A stretch of DNA of 64,000 nt from Streptomyces omiyaensis (GTDB taxonomy: Bacteria; Actinomycetota; Actinomycetes; Streptomycetales; Streptomycetaceae), in assembly GCF_014650895.1 (NCBI RefSeq), contig NZ_BMVV01000003.1:372001-436000 (forward strand), read 5' to 3'. Under the pieces are notes generated by a model. That model worked only from the letters and a program-made list of their open reading frames with translations. It was not told the origin of the DNA and did not search any database. Position numbers and translations under genes: made by a program. Of this stretch, positions 35,680-44,594 are shown piece by piece. Each line of letters begins with the position of its first letter. The first letter of the stretch is position 1.

Positions 35680-35867
35680 TAGCGTCGCAACCTCTGGACC
35701 AGGCGTCCTTCCGGGTGGAACCGGAACGGACGGTGTCGGCGTCGATGGGACGCGTCGGTGCGCCCCGGGTGGTCGTCGGTGACCGGCGCAGATCCCCCTT
35801 TCCCGCCACTCGGCCGGCGCTGCGTTGCGCCCCCTGCGTGCCGGCGTCGAACCCGCGGCGGATGCGT

Positions 35868-35899
35868 GGAATTCCAGCACAGTGCCGGAACTCCAACAA
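35868..35899 (-). promoter_or_regulatory. Promoter-operator candidate upstream of cvnA1
   Basis: A 27-bp palindrome (arms GGAATTCCAGCAC and GTGCCGGAACTCC, 11 of 13 pairs, one central base) spans 35868-35894. On the minus strand TTGTTG (complement of 35894-35899), 17 bases and TGGAAT (complement of 35871-35876) form a promoter that the palindrome covers completely. Its leader to cvnA1 would be about 185 nt. Confidence 0.5.
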
Positions 35900-36250
35900 G
35901 GGCTGAGGTCTGTACCGCAGACGGGATGACCAACCGTGCGCAGCGCGTCACCGGGTGTAGAGGATGGCCGTGGAGCTTTCGGACTTTTCACCCCCAATGA
36001 CTCGGCGCCCCCGTGTGTCCCAGTCGCGATGATCAGGAGCGGAATGGAGGGTTCAGTGGCGGAATGTCCCTTTCCGTGACCTGACATGCCCGCCCGTAAT
36101 GACCGGAATATCCACCCAGTGGTGAGCAAACTCACACGGGAATGGATGTCTCCGCCATGCATTCGAAGGGAACGCCTTGATTTAGCCTGACGCTTTACAC
36201 CATTCTCGCGCCCGCACGGGCGCCCGTCCCGGACAAGGTCTGCCAGCGCG
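35900..36250. other. AT-richer intergenic region, no gene seen
   Basis: This region between the divergent cvnA1 promoter and the small gene at 36251 shows no credible reading frame. Near 36177-36206 TTGATT, 18 bases and CATTCT may be a promoter for the small gene, followed by a 7-bp GCGCCCG/CGGGCGC hairpin at 36208-36223 in its leader. Confidence 0.4.
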
Positions 36251-36448
36251 ATGACTGCACCCACGCCCGCCACCACGGCCAACCCGCGCCGTTCCACGCT
36301 CGCCCACCTCGCGGACGCCGCCGCCCTCGGCCGCGGCGCCACCCCCGAGTACGCGACCGAGCTCCCCGGCACCACGGCCAACCCGCGCCGCACCGTTCTC
36401 ATGCAGGCCCCCGCGCCCTACGTGCCGGCCTACCTCGCCGAGGCCTGA
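36251..36448 (+). CDS. Small hypothetical protein with duplicated TTANPRR motif (65 residues)
   Basis: The protein begins MTAPTPATTANPRRSTLAHL and repeats the motif as GTTANPRRTVLMQAP, ending YVPAYLAEA. I do not recognise the function. The two ATTANPRR-type copies, 32 residues apart, suggest a duplicated short linear motif. It has no cysteine or membrane segment. AAGGTC before the ATG is a weak ribosome site. It is divergent from cvnA1 and upstream of the FAH gene. Confidence 0.65.
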   Translation: MTAPTPATTANPRRSTLAHLADAAALGRGATPEYATELPGTTANPRRTVLMQAPAPYVPAYLAEA

Positions 36449-36560
36449 TCGGGCCTCCCGCCCGCCCGCCACCGGCGATATCCGCCGGTCGGCCGCCCCG
36501 CGCCGCGTTAGCCTGGAGCGTCAGACTCCAGCCAGTACCAAGTGAGGGGCGACAGCACTC

Positions 36561-37346
36561 GTGCGCATCGCCAGATTCTCCATCGACGGCAATGTCGCCT
36601 TCGGCGCGGTCGAGGGCGAGGGGGCCGTCGAGTCCGGCGGCCTCGTCCTCGACATCATCAAGGGCATCCCGTACACCGACTTCGAGCTCAGCGGCACCAA
36701 GGTCCCGCTGAGCAAGGTACGGCTCCTGCCGCCGGTGCTCCCCAACAAGATCGTGGCCATCGGCCGCAACTACGCGGAGCACGCGAAGGAGCTCGGCCAC
36801 GAGGTGCCCGAGGTCCCGGTCGCCTTCTTCAAGCCGACCACCTCCGTCATCGGCCCCGGCGACGCCATCGAGTACCCCTCCTTCTCCAGCGAGCTGCACC
36901 ACGAGGCCGAACTGGCCGTGGTGATCGGCCGCATGTGCCGCGAGGTGCCCCGGGAGCGCGTCAAGGACGTGATCTTCGGCTACACCTGCGCCAACGACGT
37001 GACCGCCCGCGACGTCCAGAAGCGCGAGGCCCAGTGGGCCCGCGCCAAGGGCTTCGACACGAGCTGCCCGCTGGGCCCCTGGGTGGAGACCGACCTCGAC
37101 CCGAGCGACCTCGCCGTCCAGGCCACGGTCAACGGCGAACAGCGCCAGCTCGGTCGGACGAGCGACATGATCCGCTCCATCGAGGACCTGGTCGTCCACA
37201 TCACCGAGGCCATGACGCTGCTCCCCGGCGACGTCATCCTCACCGGCACTCCCGCCGGGGTCGGCCCCCTCACCGTCGGCGACGAGGTCGCCGTCACCAT
37301 CGAAGGCATCGGCACTCTCACCAACAGGGTGATCAAGCGTGGCTAA
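36561..37346 (+). CDS. Fumarylacetoacetate hydrolase-family protein
   Basis: The 261-residue protein has a short N-terminal domain and the FAH catalytic domain: [27 protein letters not shown], the metal-binding [28 protein letters not shown], and [14 protein letters not shown]. Family members hydrolyse C-C bonds or act as oxaloacetate decarboxylase/acylpyruvase-type enzymes. The substrate here is unclear. GTG start at 36561. Its 3' end overlaps gltX by 8 bp, so the two are co-transcribed. Confidence 0.92.
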   Translation: MRIARFSIDGNVAFGAVEGEGAVESGGLVLDIIKGIPYTDFELSGTKVPLSKVRLLPPVLPNKIVAIGRNYAEHAKELGHEVPEVPVAFFKPTTSVIGPGDAIEYPSFSSELHHEAELAVVIGRMCREVPRERVKDVIFGYTCANDVTARDVQKREAQWARAKGFDTSCPLGPWVETDLDPSDLAVQATVNGEQRQLGRTSDMIRSIEDLVVHITEAMTLLPGDVILTGTPAGVGPLTVGDEVAVTIEGIGTLTNRVIKRG

Positions 37347-38814
37347 CGCGAACCTCCGCGTCCGTTTCTGTCCGTCCCCGACCGGCAACCCCCACGTGGG
37401 CCTGGTCCGCACCGCCCTCTTCAACTGGGCGTTCGCCCGGCACAACCAGGGCACCATGGTCTTCCGCATCGAGGACACCGACGCGGCCCGCGACTCCGAG
37501 GAGTCGTACGAGCAGCTCCTCGACTCGCTCAAGTGGCTCGGCCTCGACTGGGACGAGGGCCCCGAGGTCGGCGGCCCGCACGCCCCCTACCGCCAGTCGC
37601 AGCGGATGGACATCTACAAGGACGTCGCCGACAAGCTGCTCGCCGGCGGGTACGCGTACCGCTGCTACTGCTCCACCGAGGAGCTCGACGAGCGCCGCGA
37701 GACCGCCCGCGCGGCCGGCCGCCCCTCCGGCTACGACGGCCACTGCCGCGAGCTGCCCGCCGAGCAGGTCGCCGCGTACGAGGCCGAGGGCCGCACGCCG
37801 ATCGTCCGCTTCCGGATGCCCGACGAGGCCATCACCTTCACCGACCTGGTCCGCGGCGAGCTCACCTTCACCCCGGAGAACGTGCCGGACTACGGCATCC
37901 TCCGGGCCAACGGCGCCCCGCTCTACACGCTGGTCAACCCGGTCGACGACGCCCTCATGGAGATCACCCACGTCCTGCGCGGCGAGGACCTGCTCTCCTC
38001 CACCCCCCGCCAGATCGCCCTCTACAAGGCGCTGATCGAGCTGGGCGTCGCCAAGGAGATCCCCGCCTTCGGCCACCTGCCGTACGTCATGGGCGAGGGC
38101 AACAAGAAGCTCTCCAAGCGCGACCCGCAGGCCTCCCTCAACCTCTACCGGGAGCGCGGCTTCCTCCCCGAGGGCCTGCTCAACTACCTCTCGCTCCTCG
38201 GCTGGTCCTTCTCGGCCGACCAGGACATCTTCACCATCCCCGAGATGGTGGCGAAGTTCGACATCGCCGACGTCAACGCCAACCCGGCCCGCTTCGACCT
38301 CAAGAAGGCCGAGTCCATCAACGCGGACCACATCCGCATGCTGGACGTGAAGGCCTTCGCCGAGGCCTGCGAGCCGTGGCTCCGGGCCCCGCACGCCCCC
38401 TGGGCCCCCGAGGACTTCGACCGCGCGGCCTGGGAGCGGATCGCCCCGCACGCCCAGACCCGCCTGACCGTCCTCTCCGAGATCACGGCCAACGTCGACT
38501 TCCTCTTCCTGGCCGAGCCGGTCTTCGACCAGGCCTCGTGGGACAAGGCGATGAAGGGCGAGCCCGCGGCCCTCCTCGCCACCGCCCGCGAGAAGCTGGT
38601 GGACGCCGACTGGAACGACCCCGAGTCGCTCAAGAACGCCGTCCTGGCCGCCGGCGAGGCCCACGGCCTCAAGCTCGGCAAGGCCCAGGCCCCGGTCCGC
38701 GTCGCGGTCACCGGCCGCACCGTCGGCCTCCCCCTCTTCGAGTCCCTGGAGATCCTGGGCGAGGAGAAGACCCTGGCCCGCATCGACGCGGCCCTGGCGA
38801 AGCTCGCCGCGTAA
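37339..38814 (+). CDS. gltX: Glutamyl-tRNA synthetase
   Basis: Charges tRNA-Glu, and in most actinobacteria also tRNA-Gln, which GatCAB then amidates. The 491-residue class I enzyme has the HIGH-like motif SPTGNPHVG near residue 13, the KMSKS-like KLSKR near residue 257, and the discriminating C-terminal anticodon domain. GTG start at 37339 lies inside the end of the FAH gene. Five tRNA genes for Gln and Glu, its probable substrates, lie 1 kb downstream. It ends at a strong terminator. Confidence 0.97.
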   Translation: MANANLRVRFCPSPTGNPHVGLVRTALFNWAFARHNQGTMVFRIEDTDAARDSEESYEQLLDSLKWLGLDWDEGPEVGGPHAPYRQSQRMDIYKDVADKLLAGGYAYRCYCSTEELDERRETARAAGRPSGYDGHCRELPAEQVAAYEAEGRTPIVRFRMPDEAITFTDLVRGELTFTPENVPDYGILRANGAPLYTLVNPVDDALMEITHVLRGEDLLSSTPRQIALYKALIELGVAKEIPAFGHLPYVMGEGNKKLSKRDPQASLNLYRERGFLPEGLLNYLSLLGWSFSADQDIFTIPEMVAKFDIADVNANPARFDLKKAESINADHIRMLDVKAFAEACEPWLRAPHAPWAPEDFDRAAWERIAPHAQTRLTVLSEITANVDFLFLAEPVFDQASWDKAMKGEPAALLATAREKLVDADWNDPESLKNAVLAAGEAHGLKLGKAQAPVRVAVTGRTVGLPLFESLEILGEEKTLARIDAALAKLAA

Positions 38815-38832
38815 CCGCGCGCCGCACCCCGC

Positions 38833-38874
38833 ACGGGGGCGGCGGCCGGAGACCCCTCCGGCCGCCGCCCCCGT
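38833..38874 (+). terminator. Terminator after gltX
   Basis: A perfect 19-bp GC-rich stem (38833-38851, 38856-38874) with loop ACCC, 18 bases after the gltX stop. No T-run. Confidence 0.85.
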
Positions 38875-38974
38875 CGCCGTATCCGGGCCGCACGGCGGCC
38901 CGGACCGCGTGGACGTGCCCCGGAACCGCGGGAACCGCCCCCGGCGGACCGTCCGGCGGCGTACCGTCGGTCCC

Positions 38975-39700
38975 ATGAGCATTCGCGCCGTCCTCTGGGA
39001 CGTGGACGACACGATCTTCGACTACGCGAGCGCCGATCGTGCCGGGATGCGCGCCCACCTCGCCGCCGAGGGCCTGGCCGGACTGCACGGCTCCGTCGAG
39101 GACGCCCTGCGCCACTGGAAGGAGCTCACCGAGCTCCACTGGCGGCGCTACGAGGTGAGCCCGGAGGGGGGCTGGCAGGAGCAGCGGCGCGACCGCGTCC
39201 GCGACTTCCTGGACCGCCCCGCCATGACCGACCCGGAGGCCGACGCCTGGTTCGGGCGGTACGTGACCCACTACGAGGCCGCCTGGGAGCTCTTCCCCGA
39301 CGCCCTGCCCGTCCTCGACCTCCTCGCGGCCGAGTACCGCCAGGCCGTCCTGTCGAACAGCAGCATCCACGCCCAGGAGCCCAAGCTGCGCGCCCTCGGC
39401 GTCCGCGACCGCTTCGAGGCCGTGCTGTGCGCCGCGGAGCTGGGCAGCGCCAAGCCCGCCGCCGAGGCCTTCCACGCCGCCTGCACCGCCCTGGGGCTCG
39501 CCCCGCACGAGGTCGCGTACGTGGGGGACCGGCCCGACATCGACGCCCTCGGCGCCCAGGAGGCGGGGCTCCGCGGCATCTGGCTGGACCGCGCCGGCAC
39601 CGGCGGACAGCCCGGCCTGCACCGCATCACCGACCTCCACCAGCTCCCTCCGCTGCTCCGCGGGGATACCCGTTTTGGAGCACCGTCCACCTTCGGGTAA
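38975..39700 (+). CDS. HAD-superfamily hydrolase
   Basis: The 241-residue protein has HAD motif I WDVDDTIFD near residue 8, motif II LSNSS, the motif III lysine in LGSAKPAAEAF and motif IV VGDRPDIDALGA, typical of haloacid dehalogenase-like phosphatases. The substrate is unknown. ATG at 38975 is preceded by TACCGT seven bases upstream and no ribosome site, so the mRNA may be leaderless. A longer in-frame start (38909) lacks the fold. Its stop overlaps the promoter of the tRNA cluster. Confidence 0.9.
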   Translation: MSIRAVLWDVDDTIFDYASADRAGMRAHLAAEGLAGLHGSVEDALRHWKELTELHWRRYEVSPEGGWQEQRRDRVRDFLDRPAMTDPEADAWFGRYVTHYEAAWELFPDALPVLDLLAAEYRQAVLSNSSIHAQEPKLRALGVRDRFEAVLCAAELGSAKPAAEAFHAACTALGLAPHEVAYVGDRPDIDALGAQEAGLRGIWLDRAGTGGQPGLHRITDLHQLPPLLRGDTRFGAPSTFG

Positions 39701-39703
39701 TGT
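39675..39703 (+). promoter_or_regulatory. Promoter of the tRNA cluster
   Basis: TTGGAG (39675-39680), a 17-base spacer and TAATGT (39698-39703), close to the vegetative consensus, about 90 bp before the first tRNA-Gln and overlapping the HAD stop codon. Confidence 0.7.
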
Positions 39704-39791
39704 TCTTCCTGCGCCGAGGGAACGGGCCGAAAGGCAAGAACCCCCGAAGCGCAAGCCGAGCAAGATCCCTCTCACGGGGAAGTTGCCCCGG

Positions 39792-39863
39792 TGGCCTATG
39801 GTGTAATTGGCAGCACGACTGATTCTGGTTCAGTTAGTCTTGGTTCGAGTCCAGGTAGGCCAG
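39792..39863 (+). tRNA. tRNA-Gln (CUG)
   Basis: Full cloverleaf: acceptor TGGCCTA / TAGGCCA, anticodon stem ACTGA/TCAGT with anticodon CTG at 39825-39827, T-loop GGTTCGAGTCC. The discriminator is G. CCA is not encoded. First of five tRNAs. Confidence 0.97.
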
Positions 39864-39904
39864 CTCGCAGAGCTCATCTGCAAACCGTGGATGGCATCCA
39901 CAAA

Positions 39905-39977
39905 GCCCCCGTTGTGTAGCGGCCTAGCACGCCGCCCTCTCAAGGCGGTAGCGCCGGTTCGAATCCGGTCGGGGGTA
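39905..39977 (+). tRNA. tRNA-Glu (CUC), copy 1
   Basis: Acceptor GCCCCCG / CGGGGGT (terminal G-U), anticodon stem CCGCC/GGCGG with CTC at 39939-39941, T-arm CCGGTTCGAATCCGG. Discriminator A. No encoded CCA. Confidence 0.97.
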
Positions 39978-40039
39978 CAGATCCTTCCCGCGGGATCACT
40001 TGGGTAGCTCCCAGGTGGACCCGATGCAGGATCGCTAGG

Positions 40040-40112
40040 GCCCCCGTTGTGTAGCGGCCTAGCACGCCGCCCTCTCAAGGCGGTAGCGCCGGTTCGAATC
40101 CGGTCGGGGGTA
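40040..40112 (+). tRNA. tRNA-Glu (CUC), copy 2
   Basis: Identical over all 73 bases to copy 1 at 39905. The spacers on either side differ, so only the mature tRNA is conserved. Confidence 0.97.
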
Positions 40113-40134
40113 CGACGCTGGTCTAACCACGTAT

Positions 40135-40206
40135 TGGTCTATGGTGTAATTGGCAGCACGACTGATTCTGGTTCAGTTAGTCTAGGTTCGAGTCCTGGTA
40201 GACCAG
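40135..40206 (+). tRNA. tRNA-Gln (CUG), second copy
   Basis: Same as the first tRNA-Gln except compensatory changes in the acceptor (TGGTCTA / TAGACCA) and a T-arm change (AGGTTCGAGTCCT). These are paired changes, so both copies should be functional. Confidence 0.97.
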
Positions 40207-40242
40207 CTCGGGTCTGCGGCGGAAACGCCCGCATGATCCAAA

Positions 40243-40315
40243 GCCCCCGTTGTGTAGCGGCCTAGCACGCCGCCCTCTCAAGGCGGTAGCGCCGGTTCGA
40301 ATCCGGTCGGGGGTA
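40243..40315 (+). tRNA. tRNA-Glu (CUC), copy 3
   Basis: Third identical 73-base tRNA-Glu. It closes the cluster and is followed 8 bases later by a terminator. Confidence 0.97.
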
Positions 40316-40322
40316 CTCGAAA

Positions 40323-40358
40323 CGAAGAAGCCCTTCCCTCCGGGGGAGGGCTTCTTCG
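40323..40358 (+). terminator. Terminator of the tRNA cluster
   Basis: CGAAGAAGCCCT pairs perfectly with AGGGCTTCTTCG (12 bp), with further G-C pairs towards a short loop. The outer TTCTTCG gives a partial T-run. Confidence 0.85.
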
Positions 40359-40456
40359 CCGTTCCCCCGCACCCCTCCGCGTCCGGACACAACTCCGGCC
40401 CACCGCTGCGGCGTTGGAGCGGTGGGCCGGGGACGTACAGGTGAACAGGGAGCAGG

Positions 40457-41173
40457 TCAGCCGTTGCGGCGGAGGGCCTCGGAGAGACGGGCGGCGGCGT
40501 CGATGACCGCCTGGGCGTGCATGCGGCCCGGGTGGCGCGTCAGACGCTCGATCGGACCCGAGACCGACACGGCGGCCACCACGCGGTTCGACGGGCCCCT
40601 GACGGGCGCGGAGACGGACGCGACGCCCGGCTCCCGCTCGCCGATCGACTGGGCCCAGCCGCGGCGCCGCACGCCCGACAGGGCCGTCGCCGTGAAGCGG
40701 GCGCCCTGGAGGCCGCGGTGCAGCCGCTCGGGCTCCTCCCAGGCCATCAGGATCTGCGCCGACGAGCCGGCCTTCATGGTCAGCGTCGAGCCCACCGGGA
40801 CCGTGTCCCGCAGGCCGGACAGCCGCTCGGCCGCCGCCACGCAGATGCGCATGTCGCCCTGGCGCCGGTAGAGCTGCGCGCTCTCCCCGGTCACGTCGCG
40901 CAGATGCGTCAGCACCGGCCCCGCCGTCGCCAGGAGACGGTCCTCACCCGCCGCCGCGGCCAGCTCCGCCAGCCGCGGACCGAGGATGAAACGGCCCTGC
41001 ATGTCGCGGGCCACCATCCGGTGGTGTTCCAATGCCACAGCCAGTCGGTGGGCCGTGGGTCGTGCGAGTCCCGTCGCCGCGACCAGTCCTGCGAGGGTGG
41101 CCGGACCGGACTCCAGGGCGCTCAGGACAAGGGCTGCCTTGTCGAGAACGCCTACGCCGCTAGAGTTGTCCAT
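40457..41173 (-). CDS. ndgR: IclR-family regulator NdgR
   Basis: The 238-residue protein has an N-terminal winged helix (residues about 12-65, LDKAALVLSALESGPATLA then GLARPTAHRLAVALEHH) and the IclR ligand-binding domain. Divergence from leuCD identifies it as NdgR (AreB), known in Streptomyces to bind the leuC promoter and to affect leucine, methionine and stress metabolism and antibiotic production. ATG at 41173 is preceded on its strand by GAATAT six bases away, so the mRNA is probably leaderless. An in-frame ATG seven codons upstream (41194) would lie in the promoter. Confidence 0.95.
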   Translation of the reverse strand: MDNSSGVGVLDKAALVLSALESGPATLAGLVAATGLARPTAHRLAVALEHHRMVARDMQGRFILGPRLAELAAAAGEDRLLATAGPVLTHLRDVTGESAQLYRRQGDMRICVAAAERLSGLRDTVPVGSTLTMKAGSSAQILMAWEEPERLHRGLQGARFTATALSGVRRRGWAQSIGEREPGVASVSAPVRGPSNRVVAAVSVSGPIERLTRHPGRMHAQAVIDAAARLSEALRRNG

Positions 41174-41179
41174 GCAACG

Positions 41180-41258
41180 ATATTCGCGTCTCACTCTGTG
41201 AAACGCAAGTTCAATTTTCCGGGGAACTTGTCACTCTGGTGAGGCGGCCGCACAACGG
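41180..41258. promoter_or_regulatory. ndgR/leuC divergent promoters and operators
   Basis: Minus strand: TTGCGT (complement 41203-41208), 17 bases, GAATAT (complement 41180-41185) for ndgR. Plus strand: TTGTCA (41228-41233), 17 bases, CACAAC (41251-41256) for leuC. TCACTCTGTGA (41191-41201) and TCACTCTGGTGA (41231-41242) lie in the two spacers. Between them CAAGTTC/GAACTTG (41206-41212, 41224-41230) is a perfect 7-bp inverted repeat. CCGCACAACGG is repeated at 41248-41258 and 41260-41270. NdgR is expected to bind here and autoregulate. Confidence 0.65.
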
Positions 41259-41312
41259 ACCGCACAACGGTCTCTAGTGGTGCCGGCGCAGCCGCCGGCC
41301 GGAGGGAAAGCG

Positions 41313-42737
41313 ATGGGTAGGACACTCGCGGAGAAGGTCTGGGACGACCACGTCGTCCGGCGCGCCGAGGGCGAGCCCGACCTCCTCTTCATCGATCTTC
41401 ACCTGCTGCACGAGGTGACCAGCCCCCAGGCCTTCGACGGCCTCCGGCAGAACGGCCGCCAGGTCCGGCGCCTCGACCTCACCCTCGCCACCGAGGACCA
41501 CAACACCCCCACCCTCGACATCGACAAGCCGATCGCCGACCCGGTCTCCCGCGCCCAGCTGGAGACCCTGCGCAAGAACTGCGCCGAGTTCGGTGTGCGG
41601 CTCCACCCGCTCGGCGACGTCGAGCAGGGCGTCGTCCACGTGGTGGGACCGCAGCTGGGCCTGACCCAGCCCGGCATGACCGTGGTCTGCGGCGACTCCC
41701 ACACCTCCACCCACGGCGCCTTCGGCGGTCTGGCGTTCGGCATCGGCACCAGCCAGGTCGAGCACGTCCTGGCCACCCAGACGCTGCCCATGGCCCGCCC
41801 GAAGACCATGGCGATCACCGTCGACGGCGAGCTGCCCGCCGACGTCACCGCCAAGGACCTCATCCTCGCGATCATCGCGCGGATCGGCACCGGCGGCGGC
41901 CAGGGCTACGTCCTGGAGTACCGGGGCTCCGCCATCGAGAAACTCTCGATGGAGGCCCGCATGACCATCTGCAACATGTCCATCGAGGCCGGTGCCCGCG
42001 CGGGCATGATCGCCCCCGACCAGACCACCTTCGACTACCTGGAGGGCCGCCCGCACGCCCCCGTGGGCGAGGACTGGGACGCGGCCGTCGCCTACTGGAA
42101 GACCCTGCGGTCCGACGAGGACGCCGTCTTCGACGCCGAGGTCGTCATCGACGCCGCCGCGCTCGCCCCCTTCGTCACCTGGGGCACCAACCCCGGCCAG
42201 GGCGCCCCGCTTTCGGCGAACGTCCCCGACCCGGCCTCGTACGAGGACCCCTCGGAGCGCCTCGCCGCCGAAAAGGCCCTGGAGTACATGGGGTTGACCG
42301 CCGGGCAGCCGCTGCGCGACATCAAGGTCGACACCGTCTTCGTGGGCTCCTGCACCAACGGGCGCATCGAGGACCTGCGCAACGCCGCCTCCCTCCTGGA
42401 GGGCCGCAAGGTCGCCGACGGCGTCCGCATGCTGGTCGTCCCCGGCTCCGTCCGGGTCGCCCTGCAGGCCGTCGAGGAGGGCCTGGACAAGGTCTTCAAG
42501 GCCGCCGGGGCCGAATGGCGGCACGCCGGCTGCTCCATGTGCCTGGGCATGAACCCCGACCAGCTGGCCCCCGGTGAGCGCTCCGCGTCCACCTCCAACC
42601 GCAACTTCGAGGGCCGGCAGGGCAAGGGCGGCCGCACCCACCTGGTCTCCCCCCAGGTCGCCGCCGCCACCGCCGTACTGGGCCACCTGGCCTCCCCGGC
42701 CGACCTGTCCGACGCCGTCACCACCGCGGGGGTCTGA
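41313..42737 (+). CDS. leuC: 3-isopropylmalate dehydratase large subunit
   Basis: With LeuD it isomerises 2- to 3-isopropylmalate, and citramalate in the CimA route, using a 4Fe-4S cluster. The 474-residue protein has the cluster cysteines in [12 protein letters not shown] and [10 protein letters not shown], and the aconitase motif [23 protein letters not shown] at 41313 follows GGAGG at 41301-41305. The in-frame GTG at 41277 is rejected for lack of a ribosome site. Expression is likely controlled by NdgR from the divergent region. Confidence 0.97.
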   Translation: MGRTLAEKVWDDHVVRRAEGEPDLLFIDLHLLHEVTSPQAFDGLRQNGRQVRRLDLTLATEDHNTPTLDIDKPIADPVSRAQLETLRKNCAEFGVRLHPLGDVEQGVVHVVGPQLGLTQPGMTVVCGDSHTSTHGAFGGLAFGIGTSQVEHVLATQTLPMARPKTMAITVDGELPADVTAKDLILAIIARIGTGGGQGYVLEYRGSAIEKLSMEARMTICNMSIEAGARAGMIAPDQTTFDYLEGRPHAPVGEDWDAAVAYWKTLRSDEDAVFDAEVVIDAAALAPFVTWGTNPGQGAPLSANVPDPASYEDPSERLAAEKALEYMGLTAGQPLRDIKVDTVFVGSCTNGRIEDLRNAASLLEGRKVADGVRMLVVPGSVRVALQAVEEGLDKVFKAAGAEWRHAGCSMCLGMNPDQLAPGERSASTSNRNFEGRQGKGGRTHLVSPQVAAATAVLGHLASPADLSDAVTTAGV

Positions 42738-42743
42738 GGAACC

Positions 42744-43337
42744 ATGGAAGCTTTCACCACGCACACCGGCCGGGCCGTCCCGCTGCGCCGCAGCAACGTC
42801 GACACCGACCAGATCATCCCCGCGCACTGGCTCAAGAAGGTCACCCGCGACGGCTTCGAGGACGGCCTCTTCGAGGCCTGGCGCAAGGACGCCGAGTTCG
42901 TCCTCAACCGCCCCGAGCGGCAGGGCGCCACGGTCCTGGTGGCCGGCCCCGACTTCGGCACCGGCTCCTCCCGCGAGCACGCCGTCTGGGCGCTCCAGAA
43001 CTACGGCTTCAAGACCGTCATCTCGGCCCGCTTCGCCGACATCTTCCGCGGCAACTCGCTGAAGAACGGTCTGCTCACCGTCGTCCTGCCGCAGGAGACG
43101 GTGGACGCCCTCTGGGAGCTCACCGAGGCCGACCCGACCGTCGAGATCACCGTCGACCTGGAGGCCCGCAAGGTCCTGGCCCCCGGGATCGACGCCGACT
43201 TCGAGCTCGACGAGAACGCCCGCTGGAGGCTCCTGAACGGGCTCGACGACATCAGCCTCACCCTTCAGAACGAAGGCGACATCGCGGCCTACGAGGCGGA
43301 GAGGCCGTCCTTCAAGCCCCGTACAATTACGGCCTGA
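42744..43337 (+). CDS. leuD: 3-isopropylmalate dehydratase small subunit
   Basis: Swivelling-domain partner of LeuC. The 197-residue protein has [16 protein letters not shown], the substrate-recognition loop [17 protein letters not shown] and [14 protein letters not shown] lies 6 bp after the leuC stop, preceded by GAGGAACC. The C-terminal tail (FKPRTITA) ends just before a perfect terminator. Confidence 0.97.
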   Translation: MEAFTTHTGRAVPLRRSNVDTDQIIPAHWLKKVTRDGFEDGLFEAWRKDAEFVLNRPERQGATVLVAGPDFGTGSSREHAVWALQNYGFKTVISARFADIFRGNSLKNGLLTVVLPQETVDALWELTEADPTVEITVDLEARKVLAPGIDADFELDENARWRLLNGLDDISLTLQNEGDIAAYEAERPSFKPRTITA

Positions 43338-43352
43338 GCAGCGCTTTTCCAA

Positions 43353-43388
43353 GACTGCGCCCCCCACCCTCCGGTGGGGGGCGCAGTC
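43353..43388 (+). terminator. Terminator after leuCD
   Basis: A perfect 16-bp stem (43353-43368, 43373-43388) with loop CTCC, followed by GCTTGTTG. Confidence 0.9.
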
Positions 43389-43441
43389 GCTTGTTGAGAC
43401 CCCGTCGGGCGACAACTCGCCCTAGATGGCACAATCGGTGC

Positions 43442-43669
43442 ATGGAACGCGACAGCCAACTCGAGCTCTACGAGGCAGTCGCCGCCCGATTGAAGGAAGC
43501 GCACTCCCGGGTGCGCACACTGCAAGTCCCGGAGGGCGTAAGGATGGCGCTGTCCCGGAAGCTGCTGGTCGTCACGGCCGCGGCGAAGCACGATCTCGCG
43601 GACGCGGCGACGCGTCTGGACCGGTTGATGAAGGACCTCGATGAGGGCCGATTCCCTGAAGACGACTGA
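43442..43669 (+). CDS. Small conserved-type helical protein (75 residues)
   Basis: The protein begins MERDSQLELYEAVAARLKEA and is predicted all-helical, with SRKLLVVTAAAKHDLADAAT in the middle and an acidic end (DEGRFPEDD). I do not know its function; its place beside hupS suggests a conserved partner position. CACAAT (43430-43435) lies exactly six bases before the ATG and there is no ribosome site, so it is a probable leaderless gene. A GTG-type in-frame start at 43391 is less likely, since it falls at the leuD terminator. Confidence 0.75.
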   Translation: MERDSQLELYEAVAARLKEAHSRVRTLQVPEGVRMALSRKLLVVTAAAKHDLADAATRLDRLMKDLDEGRFPEDD

Positions 43670-43680
43670 CGCCAGGAACT

Positions 43681-43705
43681 CCGCAACGGCACTTCCGCGT
43701 TGCGG
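43681..43705 (+). terminator. Hairpin after the 75-residue gene
   Basis: CCGCAACG / CGTTGCGG (8 bp, 9-base loop) twelve bases after the stop. The following AT-rich stretch (TTTGATTTGCGGTATATAC at about 43732-43750) is the probable hupS promoter, though I cannot assign a convincing -35. Confidence 0.55.
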
Positions 43706-43812
43706 CACAAGGGTGATTAGACCGTTTCGTGTTTGATTTGCGGTATATACATGCCTAACGTGCGAAAACGCTTGAACAGTTTCGTTCCGGCAAAGTCTCC
43801 GAAGGGGAAGAC

Positions 43813-44523
43813 GTGAACAAGGCGCAGCTCGTAGAAGCGATTGCCGACAAGTTGGGCGGTCGCCAGCAGGCCGCCGAAGCCGTCGACCACGTGCTCGACG
43901 CCATCGTGCGTGCCGTGGTGTCCGGCGACCGGGTCTCGGTCACCGGCTTCGGCTCGTTCGAGAAGGTCGACCGTCCGGCCCGCTACGCCCGCAACCCCCA
44001 GACGGGCGAGCGCGTGCGGGTCAAGAAGACCTCGGTTCCGCGTTTCCGCGCAGGCCAGGGCTTCAAGGACCTGGTCAGCGGCTCGAAGAAGCTCCCCAAG
44101 GGCGGCGAGGTCTCCGTCAAGAAGGCCCCCAAGGGCAGCCTGACCGGCGGCGGCGCCTCCGCCACCGTCAAGAAGGCCGCGGCGAAGAAGGCCACCACGG
44201 CCAAGAAGGCCGCCGCCAAGAAGGCCACGCCGGCCAAGAAGACCACCGCCGCCGTCGCGAAGAAGGCGACCCCGGCGAAGAAGACCACCACCGCGGCCGC
44301 GAAGAAGACCACCACCGCCGCCGCCGCGAAGAAGACCTCGGCGGCCGCGAAGAAGACCACCACCGCCGCCGCCGCGAAGAAGGCCACCACGGCCACCACG
44401 GCCAAGAAGGCCGCCGCCAAGAAGACCGCCCCGGCCAAGAAGGTCACGGCGAAGAAGGCGCCCGCCAAGAAGACCACGGCGCGCAAGACCGCCACGGCCA
44501 AGAAGGCCGCCGCCAAGAAGTAG
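43813..44523 (+). CDS. hupS: HU-family nucleoid protein with histone H1-like tail
   Basis: The 236-residue protein joins an HU domain (residues 1 to about 92: MNKAQLVEAIADKLGGRQQ, SVTGFGSFEKVDRPARYARN, PRFRAGQGFKDLV) to a Lys/Ala/Thr/Pro-rich tail of about 140 residues made of KKAA, KKTT and PAKK units, like eukaryotic H1. This two-domain form is the Streptomyces HupS type, which compacts spore nucleoids. The GTG start follows GAAGGGGAAG. The repetitive tail may vary in length by slippage. Confidence 0.94.
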   Translation: MNKAQLVEAIADKLGGRQQAAEAVDHVLDAIVRAVVSGDRVSVTGFGSFEKVDRPARYARNPQTGERVRVKKTSVPRFRAGQGFKDLVSGSKKLPKGGEVSVKKAPKGSLTGGGASATVKKAAAKKATTAKKAAAKKATPAKKTTAAVAKKATPAKKTTTAAAKKTTTAAAAKKTSAAAKKTTTAAAAKKATTATTAKKAAAKKTAPAKKVTAKKAPAKKTTARKTATAKKAAAKK

Positions 44524-44594
44524 GACGGGTCACCGCACGTCCGCCGGGCCGGGCTCTCCGCACGGGAGCCCGGCCCGCGGCGCGCCCGGGCACC

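Noticed and set aside
35680..36402. N-terminal extension of cvnA1 by 241 codons
   Set aside because: Composition is unlike a protein, it runs through the promoter palindrome, and GTG 35679 gives the family-like start.
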